Assembly (NCBI GenBank): GCA_964017045.1
Contig: OZ024810.1
Location: 3,335,365 to 3,399,364 of the forward strand
Length of the DNA: 64,000 nt
Source: Omphiscola glabra
Lineage: Eukaryota; Mollusca; Gastropoda; Lymnaeidae
Reading direction: 5' to 3'
Shown: one piece after another, positions 35,245 to 47,768 of the stretch
Layout of the letters: each line of letters begins with the position of its first letter
How positions within the stretch are numbered: position 1 is the stretch's first letter
The notes under the pieces: model-generated
Told to the model about the DNA's origin: nothing
The model's database searches: none
Seen by the model: only the letters and a program-made list of their open reading frames with translations
Translations under genes and position numbers: made by a program

Positions 35245-35462
35245 TGTCAAAAAGCGATGTTACAGAAACTTGATGTCTTCCGTTGATTCACACACTTAAG
35301 AATAATATTGTCAGTGTTCTAAAGGTATCCAATCTCCTCTGTTACATATATTTTGCTTCTGGTGTGTCCTGATTTCTCTTCAAAACCGCCCTTCCCCCAA
35401 CGACACATGTTTTATATCAATTGTATTAAGGGGAAAAGGCAGTCACAGAGAGAGCAGTTAAA

Positions 35463-35787
35463 GGCTGGCAGGTAGGGCGTAGCACTGTCTCAAAGCATAT
35501 TGTTTAAATGCAGGCAGGTAGAGCGTAGCACTGTCTCAAAGCCTATTGCTTAAATACAGGCAGGTAGGGCGTAGCACTGTCTCAAAGCCTATTGTTTAAA
35601 TACAGGCAGGTAGAGCGTAGCACTGTCTCAAAGCCTATTGTTTAAATACAGGCAGGTAGAGCGTAGCACTGTCTTAAAGCCTATTGTTTAAAAACAGGCA
35701 GACAGAGCGTAACACTGTCTCAAAGCCTATTGTATAAAAACAGGCAGATAGAGCGTAGCACTGTCTCAAAGCCTATTGTTTAAAGGC
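35463..35787. repeat. 46-bp minisatellite, 7 copies
   Basis: AGAGCGTAGCACTGTCTCAA, AGCCTATTGTTTAAATAC and AGGCAGGT. Confidence 0.96.
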
Positions 35788-38700
35788 CGGAATTTGTTAT
35801 AGAAAATGAGTATTTAACTATTTGTTTCTTGTCACACTTGGACCCACCGGGTCTATCTCAAAATACCTGGACGCAGTGTAAAAAAACTTCACCCTGTCAA
35901 GCCCTAGTTTTGTAAGTTGGATTAGCTTTGGTTTAAATGGCTTTGCTGGATGACATAAAGCCCAGCAAACATAAAAAAAAAACAAAAAAAAAACAACATA
36001 AGACAAAGACGGCAACAACAAAAAACGCCCGAAAAAAATAATTTAGGATATCAAAAAACGTTGTACCAGCACAGCAATGTTAAAGTACGACAAAGCTAAA
36101 CGTTACTACACATCACCGCTGAGCGTAAACCAGGATCTTTATAATATATATACATAAAAAATAAATACATATATGATTATTTTGGAATTTCATTGTTATA
36201 TGTGTAACTTTTAACTGGTTTAATTGCTAAAGAGTAAAGGCGTAAAAATAAGTCCCACATCTCATATAATAAATCTATGGAAATTTGTTTCGGCAGGAAA
36301 GGTGATTATGGGCGGGTGGGGCGAGTAGTGAACGTCACGACACCATGTCTTCTAGGGATATCAGAGAGGTTTAAACACCACTGGGATGGGTGACGATCGA
36401 AAACCATGCGCTACATAAAAAATAGAATTAATTTAATATAATAAGAAATAACCAATCGTACTTTTCGTGTTTGTGTCAATGATTTTAAGAGTCAAACTTT
36501 TTAAATAAAAGTTCGTGATTTCCCTTTGTTTCCAAATTCGTCCCTACCGATCCCCTATATTTATTTAAACAGTTATTAGACCCCATTCCAGTCCACCCCC
36601 TCAAATCAACTCATTAAAACTTGGCAAGAGTGGGAGAAGAACACCCATTGGGCAAACAGGACCACACCACGCACTAATTGATTGTGAAGGTGTCTCTAGG
36701 TGGCTCTGAAATCAATTAAAAATAGGCAATTTCCCATTTCAATCGAACGTTTTACGTGGACCTGTTTGTCTTTCACTAACGGACTGATTAAAAAAATACT
36801 TGTCTATTTGTTCGAGTAAACTACCGATGGAAAAAATCGTTTCTTTTAAACATTTAACATGCACATGATTGTATGAATGCTAGATGTTCCATTTATTGAA
36901 CACTTGCATACTTGTACAGCTAGATGTGTCCCCATTTTAACAAGAACATTATTATGTGACTGATGGACGAAGTGTAGCTGTCAGTGAAGACGCCCCCGTC
37001 CCACTCACCCACTTTATGTGTTCGTTGCACAAATATGGAAATACCAAAGTCTCTATAATGTTATTGATTCGCAGTAATTTTAAGTTGTGCCAACACATTA
37101 GCCCCTCTGCCGACGACCCCCTGACCCCCTCCCTACACATGAAGGTTTATTTTTTTTAAACTGTTGTTGTGTAGTGTTTATATGTTTCGTATCTGAAAGT
37201 TGCGCCGTTTGCAGTTGATAAATAACCGCTTGACCAGGCAGAATAGAATTTCTTGCCCACAGAGCACTGAGATTATTACGCGCTGGTCACTTGTGTCCAC
37301 ACTACTACATCAAAGTACCCGTACAGCTTTCTGAATCATCTACCAATAATGCGTTTAAACGCATTGCAACACATCAATACGCACAACTCTATTTAAATCC
37401 TTTAAAACTGTTCATTAACTTGGCTTTTGTTCGTGGCTTGCTGGGTGGCGGACTGGCAAGATATTCCGATGGTTAATCGACCCACTTCCCGTCAACCCAT
37501 CGAGCTTAAACTTCGCACAAAAAATATTTTAAATTTGCAGCCGAATCCCAAAACTCAAGCCCCCTAAAAAAATTTTTTTAGGAGGGGAAAAGCTAAGGGA
37601 AATTCCGGATAACTGCGCAAAAGTAGATTCTTTTTTTTTTTTTTTTTTTTTTTTAAATCGTTAGTGCGTTTGGTGCGTACTATTTTCTTTAGTTTTTATG
37701 ACGTAGTTGGTAAAGTAAATCTACAGCTGTAACAGCGTATGGATCATGAAAGTATTAATATATTTCAGGGGCGTGAAAGAAAATTTGCGGTTGTCAGCCT
37801 TGGTAGGGTTGTGGGGGGGGGGGGGGATTATTATAAAGTGCGTTACTAGAATTCATGTTATGTCAAATTTTCGGCCCCACTAATCTAATATACTTAATTA
37901 CTTTATAAAAACAGTAAACTATCGAGCCGAGGCTCATGAAGTCTTCTCCGACACACGCTCCGATAAACTCAACTAGCCATCAACTACTCCCGCAGCCGGG
38001 AGCGTTCCGCCCCTGAGACGGTCTCACCCACCCACTCCATTGCTCGATATAACATATAAAGGATTTATACGAAAAATATCTGCTTTTAAGGGTTGTTTAA
38101 TTCTATGATCAAAGTAAACGAGACGAGCCCTCTAGGTAGAAAATGAGTTCAATAAATTGATAAATATTTGAAAATTGTTTTTCATTTTCTAAACTAAAAT
38201 TTTTAATGCCCTTCATGTTTTTTTGTTTGTTTTTGTGTTGACAAAAATATAAAATCGACTTAGTTATTGAAATAGTTATTTTTTTTAGGCATCTGAACTA
38301 AGCGGCATCACACTTCATTAGGAATAAATGAGCCTGAGGCTACGGCTTTAAGATTTCAGACACTTTTAAGTAGGGGCTGATCCGGTAACGTCTACATAAC
38401 GTGTTTGTTAAGTTAAGACGGCGGTTCTTTTTTTTTTTTTTTATATCTGTCATCCTTCACAATTCCAAGTCTAGATGGTAGAACTTTTCTCTTGCTCTCC
38501 GCAGTCGAGATTGTCGCAAAAAATTTAGAATATCTCAAAGCAAAGGTGCATGTTGCCATCAAAATGATACTAAAAATAAACATAAATGACAAAATCATAC
38601 AGAAAATTTCGTTATCACTTTTTAATATAGAAAAAAAAAACATACGGTAAAGTCTACATGATATTTTCTAGGTGTCAATGTCTGTTTAGGGCTGGAGGGG

Positions 38701-39185
38701 AAGTGACGTGTTTAGTCTAAGGCCCGAAACATGTTCACGGCAGCCGGAATCGATTTGTTAATATTTCAACTCTTTCGTAACGGATCGATACCTCTCGGGA
38801 TTACCAAGCAATACTTCCTTTTCTCCAACTGCCGGGGAACGTGTAGCATGTACACAATCAACAAAATACAGAATGTGCAGAATGACGTCAGTGTGTTTAA
38901 GGGCGTGGTGTTTGCGTGACACGCCACACAGCTTTTGATTCTGTCAGTGGACTGGAAAAAAAGATTACTCTCTCAGAACTGGTAATAATTTGACGTTCTC
39001 AGCGATAGGCGACAGTTCAAAAGTGTAAAGTCATAAATTAGATTAGACGAATTGGAATTAGAGGAATTAGATTTTGGCCAAGATCTTAATTTGTTTTTGA
39101 AAGAAACGGCCTTAATGTTTCTGTTAATCTCTGTTCCCAAAGTCGTGGTTGCTCCAAGTAGTGGACTTAAGGGAGTGCATTACGT
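35788..39185. other. 3.4 kb without tandem array or recognisable gene
   Basis: The longest stretch free of minisatellites. It has AT-rich parts, a T26 run (37628-37653), a G14 run (37813-37826) and a T17 run near 38428. Short frames at 36952-37159, 37291-37476, 38413-38643 and 38731-38919 are non-repetitive but show no known domain, and I cannot support them as exons. Confidence 0.45.
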
Positions 39186-39413
39186 CAGACTCAATGCAAA
39201 TACAAATTTTGATAAATGCGTTGCATTTATAAGCCAAATGCCAGACTCAATGCAAATACAATTTTGATAAAAGCGTTGCATTTATAAGTCAAATGCCAGA
39301 CTCAATGCAAATACAAATTTTGATAAAAGCGTTGCATTTATAAGTCTAATGCCAGACTCAATGCAAATACAAATTTTGATAAAAGCGTTGCATTTATAAG
39401 TCAAATGCCAGAT
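39186..39413. repeat. 56-bp minisatellite, 4 copies
   Basis: CAGACTCAATGCAAATACAA, TTTTGATAAAAGCGTTGCAT and TTATAAGTCAAATGC. Nearly identical copies. Confidence 0.96.
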
Positions 39414-40198
39414 GACACAGAAAAGGTTCCGTAATAGAAAATCAATCAGTTTCTGGAGCTGTAGTGTGTGAAATAGTAGTAGCGCCGAGATGATTGCGTT
39501 ACCAGCAGAAATACAACATACGTTTTGAGGTGAACAGAAGTAAAAACAAACTATTTTTACATCTCTATCCGAGTCTGCACCCGTGGTCTGCACTTCGCCA
39601 GGTCAACTCGCATTTGATTAGCCTGTTGGAGGAAATGGGCTTAAGTAAGTCACGATGACTTCGTTACAGGACGCGAGTGAATGGACGGTTCGAGGTCAAC
39701 CGGACGAAAGGGAGAAGGGGGTGATGGCCAGAGGCCGTGTGTTTGATCAGATTAGGAAGTGACCAGCGGTCCATGATTAGATCTGAGAATGTCTGGCTGT
39801 GCCATGGAGGAGATGGTGGACACTGTCTTCGTCACGGCCAGCGAGAGAGTCATGAAGTTTGAGTCCGGGTTTGGGGTCAACGTCATGCACTTTTTGTTGT
39901 CAGAGAGAACTCACCTACACAATAAGATTATACCGTCGCCTTGACCAACTAAAACATTACAAAGAATATTTGTTTTATAATAACTGGTCTATTTAAATCA
40001 CCCAAAGACATTCTTTGAAAATCCAGATATCATTCTTCTTTAGTCTGTATAATGAGTTATCGTGTCAGAAACTCTTATCAAAATGTTTATGACTAAATGC
40101 GGTCCCTTACTATTCTCAAAAGCTCTCCCGAATCACAAGCTTTTAATTTAAGCACAAATAATAATTCTCTATGTATGTAAACATGTATGTGTGTGTAT
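39414..40198. other. No gene seen
   Basis: Unique sequence; 39600-39900 is more GC-rich but without a usable open frame. Confidence 0.45.
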
Positions 40199-40300
40199 AT
40201 TATTATTATTATTTGTTTTCTTATATAGCGCGGTACCCCAGCCTAGGGCTTGGCTCACCGCGCTGTACATAAAAATATTAGAAAAAGAGACATAATCGTG
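40199..40300 (-). mobile_element. 3' end of a dispersed retroposon with (AAT)n tail, copy 1
   Basis: On the minus strand: TGTACAGCGCGGTGAGCC, AAGCCCTAGGCTGGGGTACC, GCGCTATATAAG, then (AAT)n. The same order occurs on the plus strand at 57880-57990. Shared 3' sequence ending in a microsatellite indicates a LINE/SINE family. The two halves GCGCGGT and ACCGCGC are complementary and could form a terminal stem. Confidence 0.7.
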
Positions 40301-40626
40301 ACAATAACATAAAATACATATATGTAATAAAGAACAGATGTATAGAGACAAAACAAAAACTAATGCATATTTACCTTTTACGTGACAAGCCATGGACGGC
40401 GGCCAGCAGCAGCGTTTATCGGTCAGATGTGGGGAATCAGTCGGGGTAGTATGTGTGTATATGTGTGTGTTTGCACTTGGAAATCTCGCGTATTTTAAGG
40501 AGAATCTTCATTCTGACATCACTTAGTTTTTATTATTTTAAAAATTAACTTTAAAAAAAATATAACAATTTATAAAGATCACAGTAAACACCAAAGTTTA
40601 AATCTTTTTTTTTGTACACAATATTG

Positions 40627-40718
40627 TGTGGCTAATACATTATGTGGCTAATACATTATGTGGCTAATACATTATATGGCTAATACATTATGTGGCTAAT
40701 ACATTATGTGGCTAATAC
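40627..40718. repeat. 16-bp minisatellite, 5.7 copies
   Basis: GTGGCTAATACATTAT. Confidence 0.96.
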
Positions 40719-41172
40719 GGATTACGAGATGATGTATCAGCGTATAAAAATAACTTCCATCTTTGCGTATTGTCAATGAAGGTTCTCAAACTGTACCAAC
40801 AAAACGCCATCATCGAAAGCTGTCATTGAAGACACGGGCGACATTGGTTTACTAATCATCTTTTGATGTCAGACGGGAACTCCAATACTACTCTTTTTTT
40901 ACTAATTGGTCAGATAATTGGAGTTTGATTTCTTAAGGTAAAATCAAATAAAAAATTATCTAAATTCCGTTTGAATGCAATGTGATATCCAACATATGTA
41001 TTTATATATTTATATAATGTGTGTGTGTGCGTTTTCTTGTGTGTGAACTGCACCCACTGAACCTGTTTATATTTGTTCAGGGAAATTAGTTTTCGAATAA
41101 TCACGTGTCATTTTCCTGTGCGCGGCCCACAGCCCTTTTAACAATGCGTTAAACATTAATGAAGGACGTTTG
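40719..41172. other. No gene seen
   Basis: AT-rich with a short TG run near 41020. Confidence 0.5.
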
Positions 41173-41734
41173 GGCGGACGCTCACTGGCGGGCAGACGCT
41201 CATTGGCGGACAGACTCTCACTGGCGGGCAGACTCTCACTGGCGGGCAGACGCTCATTGGCGGGCAGACGCTCATTGGCGGGCAGACGCTCATTGGCGGA
41301 CAGACGCTCACTGGCGGACAGACTCTCACTGGCGGGCAGACGCTCATTGGCGGGCAGACGCTCATTGGCGGGCAGACGCTCATTGGCGGGCAGACTCTCA
41401 CTGGCGGGCAGACGCTCATTGGCGGGCAGACGCTCATTGGCGTGCAGACGCTCATTGGCGGGCAGACGGTCACTGGCGGGCAGACGCTCATTGGCGGGCA
41501 GACGCTCACTGGCGGGCAGACTCTCACTGGCGGGCAGACTCTCACTGGCGGGCAGACGCTCCCTGGCGGGCAGACTCTCACTGGCGGACAGACTCTCACT
41601 GGCGGGCAGACTCTCACTGGCGGGCAGACGGTCACTGGCGGGCAGACGGTCACTGGCGGACAGACGGTCACTGGCGGGCAGAGGCTCACTGGCGGGCAGA
41701 GGCTCACTGGCGGGCAGACTCTCACTGGCGGGCC
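41173..41734. repeat. 18-bp GC-rich minisatellite, about 31 copies
   Basis: CTCACTGGCGGGCAGACG with C/T changes (ATTGGCG, GACTCTC, GGCGGAC). 18 is a multiple of three and the unit lacks stop codons in most frames, so five frames stay open right through, up to 270 codons. The minus frame gives a hexapeptide repeat ASESLP/ANERLP. No single frame is favoured. Confidence 0.97.
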
Positions 41735-42861
41735 GGCTCAAAATACACTATCCGTTCTTTTCAGCTTCATATTTTTTACTGGCGTATGGCCGTATGTATC
41801 TCCTATGATCTCACATATAGATATTACCATCAGCTCAGTATTAGGCCGTATAACAAAAGAAAGAAGTTGCATGCTTTTTGTGTTGTTGTTTTTTTTCCAG
41901 TAGACAAAACACGCCGCCAGGAAGAAAAAAAAATAACCCAAAATACAACACTTAGTGATGTATTGGGCTAAAAACAGCTTTTAGAAGGACTTTGGTGGGG
42001 AGGAGGCCAGTATTTCAAAAATGCAAAATCTAACATTTGAGGTGATTTTATTTTTTAAAGGAGGTATATATGCGGAGTCATAGTAATAATATTTGTTTTA
42101 AAATAAGAGACTACAGAAAATTATGTTCGCTTGAATTTTTGTTTAAATTCTAAAGCCTTGTCCTGTATTAACTGTGTTAAAAGGTCGCATCAGATAAGAT
42201 AAAACAAAATTTTTACTTAAAGAAGTTGTTTTGTAACATTAATTGTTGCGTGGTGTCTCTGATTTATGTGGCAGATTTCAACTGAATCTATGAGTAGGAA
42301 TTAAATACTTTCAATCTTAGATCTTCATATACACAGTTTTGAGAGTTCTGGTCCTTTTTTTCTGTAAATATATATAGAAATATATTCTAACGGGATTGCT
42401 TGTTTACGTTGTCAGTTATGTCCTTGTAAAATGGAATCGTTGAGAGTTATTTTATTTACAAATTGCATTATTAATGCAAATAATACTTCTATCTCCATCT
42501 TAATCCATAATTATTTAGTAGTTGTTTATTTATTTCATTTCTCATATATATACATTTTTTTACGTTGCCCCAAAAAATAAAGCGTTCCCAAACTAAGGGG
42601 GGTAACAAACACATTGTTATTTCGAAACAAAACTGTGAGGGTTAACTCCCTTACATTTTTTTTACAACGGATCAAAATAACCCAAAATACATATCTTTTA
42701 GCATTTCCGGAAATACTAACTTACGATCTGTATGTATAAATATATAAATATATATATTAAATTAAGCAAAAAATAAAACCAAGATAATATTTAAAAAAAC
42801 ACACAAATCCCCCCCCCCCAAAACACACTTTTATTTTGCCTTTAAATTATTCTTTTTATTA
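41735..42861. other. 1.1 kb without recognisable gene
   Basis: AT-rich unique sequence. Confidence 0.5.
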
Positions 42862-43097
42862 CTAGTTATAGTCCACCAAAAAATGGCACCGGCAATGCTT
42901 GAGATTACTATCTAAAAACGTTACTTGACAATAATGTATTGTTGAATTAAAGCACTTTATAAGAATCCCAGTTAGTTCTGACAACCCCCCCCACCCCCCC
43001 CCCCCAGGGTACGCAACTGAACATTTTTTTTATACCCGTGAACAACAGTTATATTCTAATGTCCCGCTTATCTTTTACACTGCACATTTATTAAATC
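42862..43097 (-). mobile_element. Helitron-like non-autonomous element, copy 1 (interrupted by copy 2)
   Basis: Begins (plus strand) ACTAGTTATAGTCC and is collinear with 60862-61100: ACTTGACA, GCACTTTATAAGAATCC, a C-rich stretch, CGCAACTG, TATATTCTAATGT-CC and TTTATTA. On the minus strand it ends CTAG|T. Homology breaks where copy 2 starts. Confidence 0.6.
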
Positions 43098-43098
43098 A

Positions 43099-43495
43099 CT
43101 AGATATAGCCCGGCAGCAATGCGTGAACTTCCCATGTACTTAAGTTACTTGACTAAACATGAACTCAAGTAACGCATATTTAAGAATACCAACTTTTGCT
43201 ACACCCCTTCCCCCATGATGCGTCGCTGCACACTTTTTATTTCACGCCCATTAACTATATTAAATATTATGATGTCACAAACACTTTTAAACCGAATATT
43301 TTTTACACCATACTTAAATTGAGACGATTCCATTGTCCGAAAATAAAATATTACGCACCAAATGCAGTTGCGTTATATAAAAAAAATATATATCTTTTAG
43401 CGTAGATATCGGGAATTACATTTTGCGCGCTATTGAACTCATTACTGAACCGTACTTTCTATCAAACATTAGAATTTTTTGTAATAAACTCTCAA
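43099..43495 (-). mobile_element. Helitron-like non-autonomous element, copy 2
   Basis: Begins ACTAGATATAGCCCGGCAG, then CAATGCGTGAACTTCCCAT, as in 60862-61215. It continues through TTAAATTGAGACGATT, AATATTACGCACCAAATGC and ATCGGGAATT. Same orientation as copy 1 and directly adjoining it. A CTAG terminus with a CCGGGC block close to it resembles the end of the Helitron at 30356. Confidence 0.62.
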
Positions 43496-43505
43496 AACCA
43501 AATTC

Positions 43506-43583
43506 GCTGATTAGGAAGCATTCAATTAGGAAGCGGTCCATTAAAAACAGTCCATTAAGAAGCAGTCCATAAGGAGGCAGTCC
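43506..43583. repeat. 16-18-bp repeat, about 4-5 copies
   Basis: CATTAAGAAGCAGTC with variants (CAATTAGGAAGCGGTC, CATAAGGAGGCAGTC). Confidence 0.85.
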
Positions 43584-43647
43584 ACGAGTGATACCTGAAG
43601 AGTAATATATATATATATACGACATATAGAAATTGAGAAAAACAAAG

Positions 43648-43800
43648 CTAAATATTACGCACCAAATGCGTTTGTCGTATTTTTTTTATTAAGTTCTGTT
43701 ATCGGGAATTTGATGTTAACACCATTGAACTCAGTCATTACACCTTACTTTCTTTCATACATAGAACACTGAAAGTACTGATGTGTAGAACATTTCAACT
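43648..43800 (-). mobile_element. Partial third block of the Helitron-like family
   Basis: AATATTACGCACCAAATGCG, ATCGGGAATT, CATTGAACTCA and CTTACTTTCT follow the same order as 43347-43465. Both ends are missing. Confidence 0.55.
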
Positions 43801-44650
43801 CTTTGTCACCAAGTGTCTCATTAAAAAATATAAATGTTGTATGTATAGTATGGAGACATTTGATCACGGCAAACTGAAACATGGGAACTTTTAACATTCA
43901 TAAAAATGATATTTGCCTCAAATACCCAATTTTCTATTTATTTTAATTTTTAAAAAAAATATTGTATAAAATTGATAAATATTGTGCACTATTAGTACTA
44001 TTTCTTTATTCATAAATCTTCAATAATTCGCTATTTAAGTTATTTCTAAAAAGGAAATTATCCTAATAAAAAAACATATTTAAAAATATATTTTTACCCC
44101 CCCCCCCCCAAAAAAAAAAAAACCCACTTTAAAAGGGAGATAACCAATTGAATGAGCTATAGAACAAAAAGTTATTACTTTGCTTTCTCCCTTTAACTGC
44201 ACATTATGCCAATTTGGTGTAATAGTAAAATTCATTTAGCCTTTTAATTTCAAATTGAAAAAAAAAAAAAATGTAAACATTTTATTTTGTATATCATTTG
44301 AGAGAGCAGAGCGAATGTCATTTTTTAATATATATTTATTTTTTTCTTTTATAAATAGCATGATTTCAGGAGAAAATCGGGGGCTGCGATGGTTTGGGGG
44401 GAAGGGGGCGAAAACAATATCAGAATGAGGTTGGTGGGGGCAAATCGATTAAGTTCCAGAATAAAAATATAATCTCAATTAAAATCAAACATTTGATAAT
44501 TGCATTTGATACATATCTTTAATGAGACACGAACAATTGTTGGTCAACAAAATAAATATGTTAAGCTTTGCTTAACAATAGAAACAAATTCAAACGTTTC
44601 GGCAAATGCCTTTACCAGTACAACAAAGAACATGAATGTCATTATAAATT
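43801..44650. other. No gene seen
   Basis: Very AT-rich with a C11-A12 junction near 44097-44121. Confidence 0.5.
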
Positions 44651-44710
44651 TGTATATATATATATATATATATATATAAATTTATATATATATATATATA
44701 TATATATAAA
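44651..44710. repeat. Double (TA)n microsatellite
   Basis: Two (TA)n runs separated by AAATTTA. Confidence 0.95.
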
Positions 44711-44967
44711 TATGTATATGTATCCCACCTGTATCTATAATGTAAAGGAAGAGAATAATACGAATGGGCACAAGTCCCTAATGAAAACAAAGATCAGGGG
44801 ATCAAAATATAGTGGGTGGAATGATAATTTTCCTTACAGCATCCAACTTCACTCAACGTTTCAGACAAAACTAAATTTCAAAAAATTTGATACTCATAAT
44901 TTATTTTAACTCGTTTTTTAAAAAAAAATTGAGATCCATTCTATTGGGTTGGATCATTGTAGAAATA

Positions 44968-46263
44968 AATACAAGTTTTGTGTGCTCCCTGACACCACAC
45001 AATGCTGAAGTTGATAATACAAGTTTTGTGTGCTCCCTGACACCACACAATGCTGAAGTTGATAATACAAGTTTTGTGTGCTCCCTGACACCACACAATG
45101 CTGAAGTTGATAATACAAGTTTTGTGTGCTCCCTGACACCACACAATGCTGAAGTTGATAATACAAGTTTTGTGTGCTCCCTGACACCACACAATGCTGA
45201 AGTTGATAATACAAGTTTTGTGTGCTCCCTGACACCACACAATGCTGAAGTTGATAATACAAGTTTTGTGTGCTCCCTGACACCACACAATGCTGAAGTT
45301 GATAATACAAGTTTTGTGTGCTCCCTGACACCACACAATGCTGAAGTTGATAATACAAGTTTTGTGTGCTCCCTGACACCACACAATGCTGAAGTAGATA
45401 ATACAAGTTTTGTGTGCTCCCTGACACCACACAATGCTGAAGTTGATAATACAAGTTTTGTGTGCTCCCTGACACCACACAATGCTGAAGTTGATAATAC
45501 AAGTTTTGTGTGCTCCCTGACACCACACAATGCTGAAGTTGATAATACAAGTTTTGTGTGCTCCCTGACACCACACAATGCTGAAGTTGATAATACAAGT
45601 TTTGTGTGCTCCCTGACACCACACAATGCTGAAGTTGATAATACAAGTTTTGTGTGCTCCCTGACACCACACAATGCTGAAGTTGATAATACAAGTTTTG
45701 TGTGCTCCCTGACACCACACAATGCTGAAGTTGATAATACAAGTTTTGTGTGCTCCCTGACACCACACAATGCTGAAGTTGATAATACAAGTTTTGTGTG
45801 CTCCCTGACACCACACAATGCTGAAGTTGATAATACAAGTTTTGTGTGCTCCCTGACACCACACAATGCTGAAGTAGATAATACAAGTTTTGTGTGCTCC
45901 CTGACACCACACAATGCTGAAGTTGATAATACAAGTTTTGTGTGCTCCCTGACACCACACAATGCTGAAGTTGATAATACAAGTTTTGTGTGCTCCCTGA
46001 CACCACACAATGCTGAAGTTGATAATACAAGTTTTGTGTGCTCCCTGACACCACACAATGCTGAAGTTGATAATACAAGTTTTGTGTGCTCCCTGACACC
46101 ACACAATGCTGAAGTTGATAATACAAGTTTTGTGTGCTCCCTGACACCACACAATGCTGAAGTTGATAATACAAGTTTTGTGTGCTCCCTGACACCACAC
46201 AATGCTGAAGTTGATAATACAAGTTTTGTGTGCTCCCTGACACCACACAATGCTGAAGTTGAT
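44968..46263. repeat. 48-bp minisatellite, 27 copies, almost identical
   Basis: 1,296 bp, exactly 27 units, core ACAAGTTTTGTGTGCTCCCT and ACACCACACAATGCTGAAG. The only differences I see are GTAGAT for GTTGAT in the ninth and nineteenth units, 480 bp (ten units) apart. Frames of 460 (plus) and 449, 435 and 430 (minus) codons are open through it; the plus frame repeats SFVCSLTPHNAEVDNT. No promoter, signal peptide or bias points to any one of them. I treat them as non-coding. Confidence 0.98.
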
Positions 46264-47071
46264 CTTTAAAGGTTAAGAAATGAACGCCTTTTTTAATTTA
46301 AAAAAAAATGGAAATTCACATTTATGCAATTGTGAGAAAAGTTTCCCCAGTAAACCTCTTGGGATTTTGCGTTACTCCTCCCTGGTGGAGGAAGTCGGGA
46401 AAAAAGGTCTAACTGCATCACGGGGTCTTTCCCTAACCAATCAGAGCGCCGGGCCACGTCACACCACTCCGGATATTTTCTCTGCAGGATTTAGTTTTTA
46501 GCCCGACACCGCCGGCTCGGAGGGGCGTCTAAACTAACCTTATCACCGTAAATCAATAAGAGCGTCACCTAGTAACGTTGGGGAGGGAATTTTTTTTTTG
46601 GATTTCTTCCCTTTTCCTAAAAAAAGAAGGTTGCATTATTTTTTAAAATAACAAAATAACAATTGTGTTATTTTGCATCTTTAAATTGCAATGTATCGAA
46701 GTGTTGCTGTTGATTAATTTTTAAATACAGATTTATAACTTAGTTATCAATCAACCGCTTAGTTATGAAAATTATGTATTTAATAATCAATCAACCGCAA
46801 CGCTATTTTGATGTACAATTTTTCTTTCATCGCAACCTACCATTCAATATTATTTGATGAATATTCTTTGAACTAGAATCTAGACGTATCGACACTGTTT
46901 TAATAAGTTGATTTTAAATTGTAATAAAAGAGTAATCATTAAAAAGTGTACGCGTAATGCAACGGATCAAACCAAAGCGTCAGCACTTCTCCGTGTCGTC
47001 CCTAGAAAAGATGTCTTGATTGATTTTAGCAGGCGCGCACAGTCTTCGAGAGATGGCTGTATAGAAATATT
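46264..47071. other. No gene; short GC-rich patch with CCAAT motif
   Basis: 46370-46530 is GC-rich and contains AACCAATCAGAGCG (46435-46448) and CACGTCAC, motif types common in promoters. No gene lies within reach. The rest is AT-rich. Confidence 0.4.
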
Positions 47072-47228
47072 GCTACACACACAATTGTCAGGACCAGTGG
47101 CTTTATGGAAGGACTACGATACACACACAATTGTCAGGACCAGTGGCTTTATGGAAGGACTACTACACACACACAATTGTCAGGACCAGTTGCTGTATGT
47201 AAGGACTACTACACACACAATTGTCAGT
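47072..47228. repeat. 44-46-bp minisatellite, about 3.5 copies
   Basis: ACACACAATTGTCAGGACCA, GTGGCTTTATGGAAGGACTAC. Confidence 0.94.
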
Positions 47229-47271
47229 AACAGTGGAGGAAATTTAAATGGGATCATATGACAGTCACATT

Positions 47272-47768
47272 TTTGGTGAGTCGACAACATGGGTTGTGAG
47301 GAGTTGACATCCTGGGGTGTGAGGAGATGACATCCTGGGGTGTGAGGAGTCTAAATCCTGGGGTGTGAGGAGTTTACATCCTGGTGGATGAGGAGTCTAT
47401 ATCCTGGGATGTGAGGAGTTGACATCCTGGTGGATGAGGAGTCTATATCCTGGGATGTGAGGAGATGACATCCTGGGGTGTGAGGAGTTTATATCCTGGG
47501 ATGTGAGGAGATGACATCCTGGGGTGTGAGGAGTTGACAACATGTATTGTGAGGAGTCGATATCCTGGAGTGTGAGGAGTCGATATTTTGGGTTGTGAGG
47601 AGTAGACGACATGGGTTGTGAGAAGTCGAAATCCTGGGGTGTGAGGAGTCGACATCCTGGGATGTGAGGGGTCGATATCCTGGGGTATGAGGATTTCATT
47701 TCCTGGGGGGGGGGGGGGGGGGGCTAAAGGATTCCACATCCTGTGGTGTGAGGAGTCAGTCGACATTA
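47272..47768. repeat. 23-bp minisatellite, about 21 copies, with a 19-base G tract
   Basis: GACATCCTGGGGTGTGAGGA plus GTT, GTC or GAT. Uninterrupted G at 47705-47723 expands the GGGG of one unit. Confidence 0.95.

Noticed and set aside
37766..38018. Possible hAT element with CAGGGGCG at both ends
   Set aside because: Only eight terminal bases match, and the flanks (ATATATTT and AGACGGTC) show no duplication.
44887..46269. 460-codon open frame through the 48-bp array
   Set aside because: Three minus-strand frames of similar length are equally open. The unit length (multiple of three) and lack of stops explain it, and no promoter, splice or signal supports coding.
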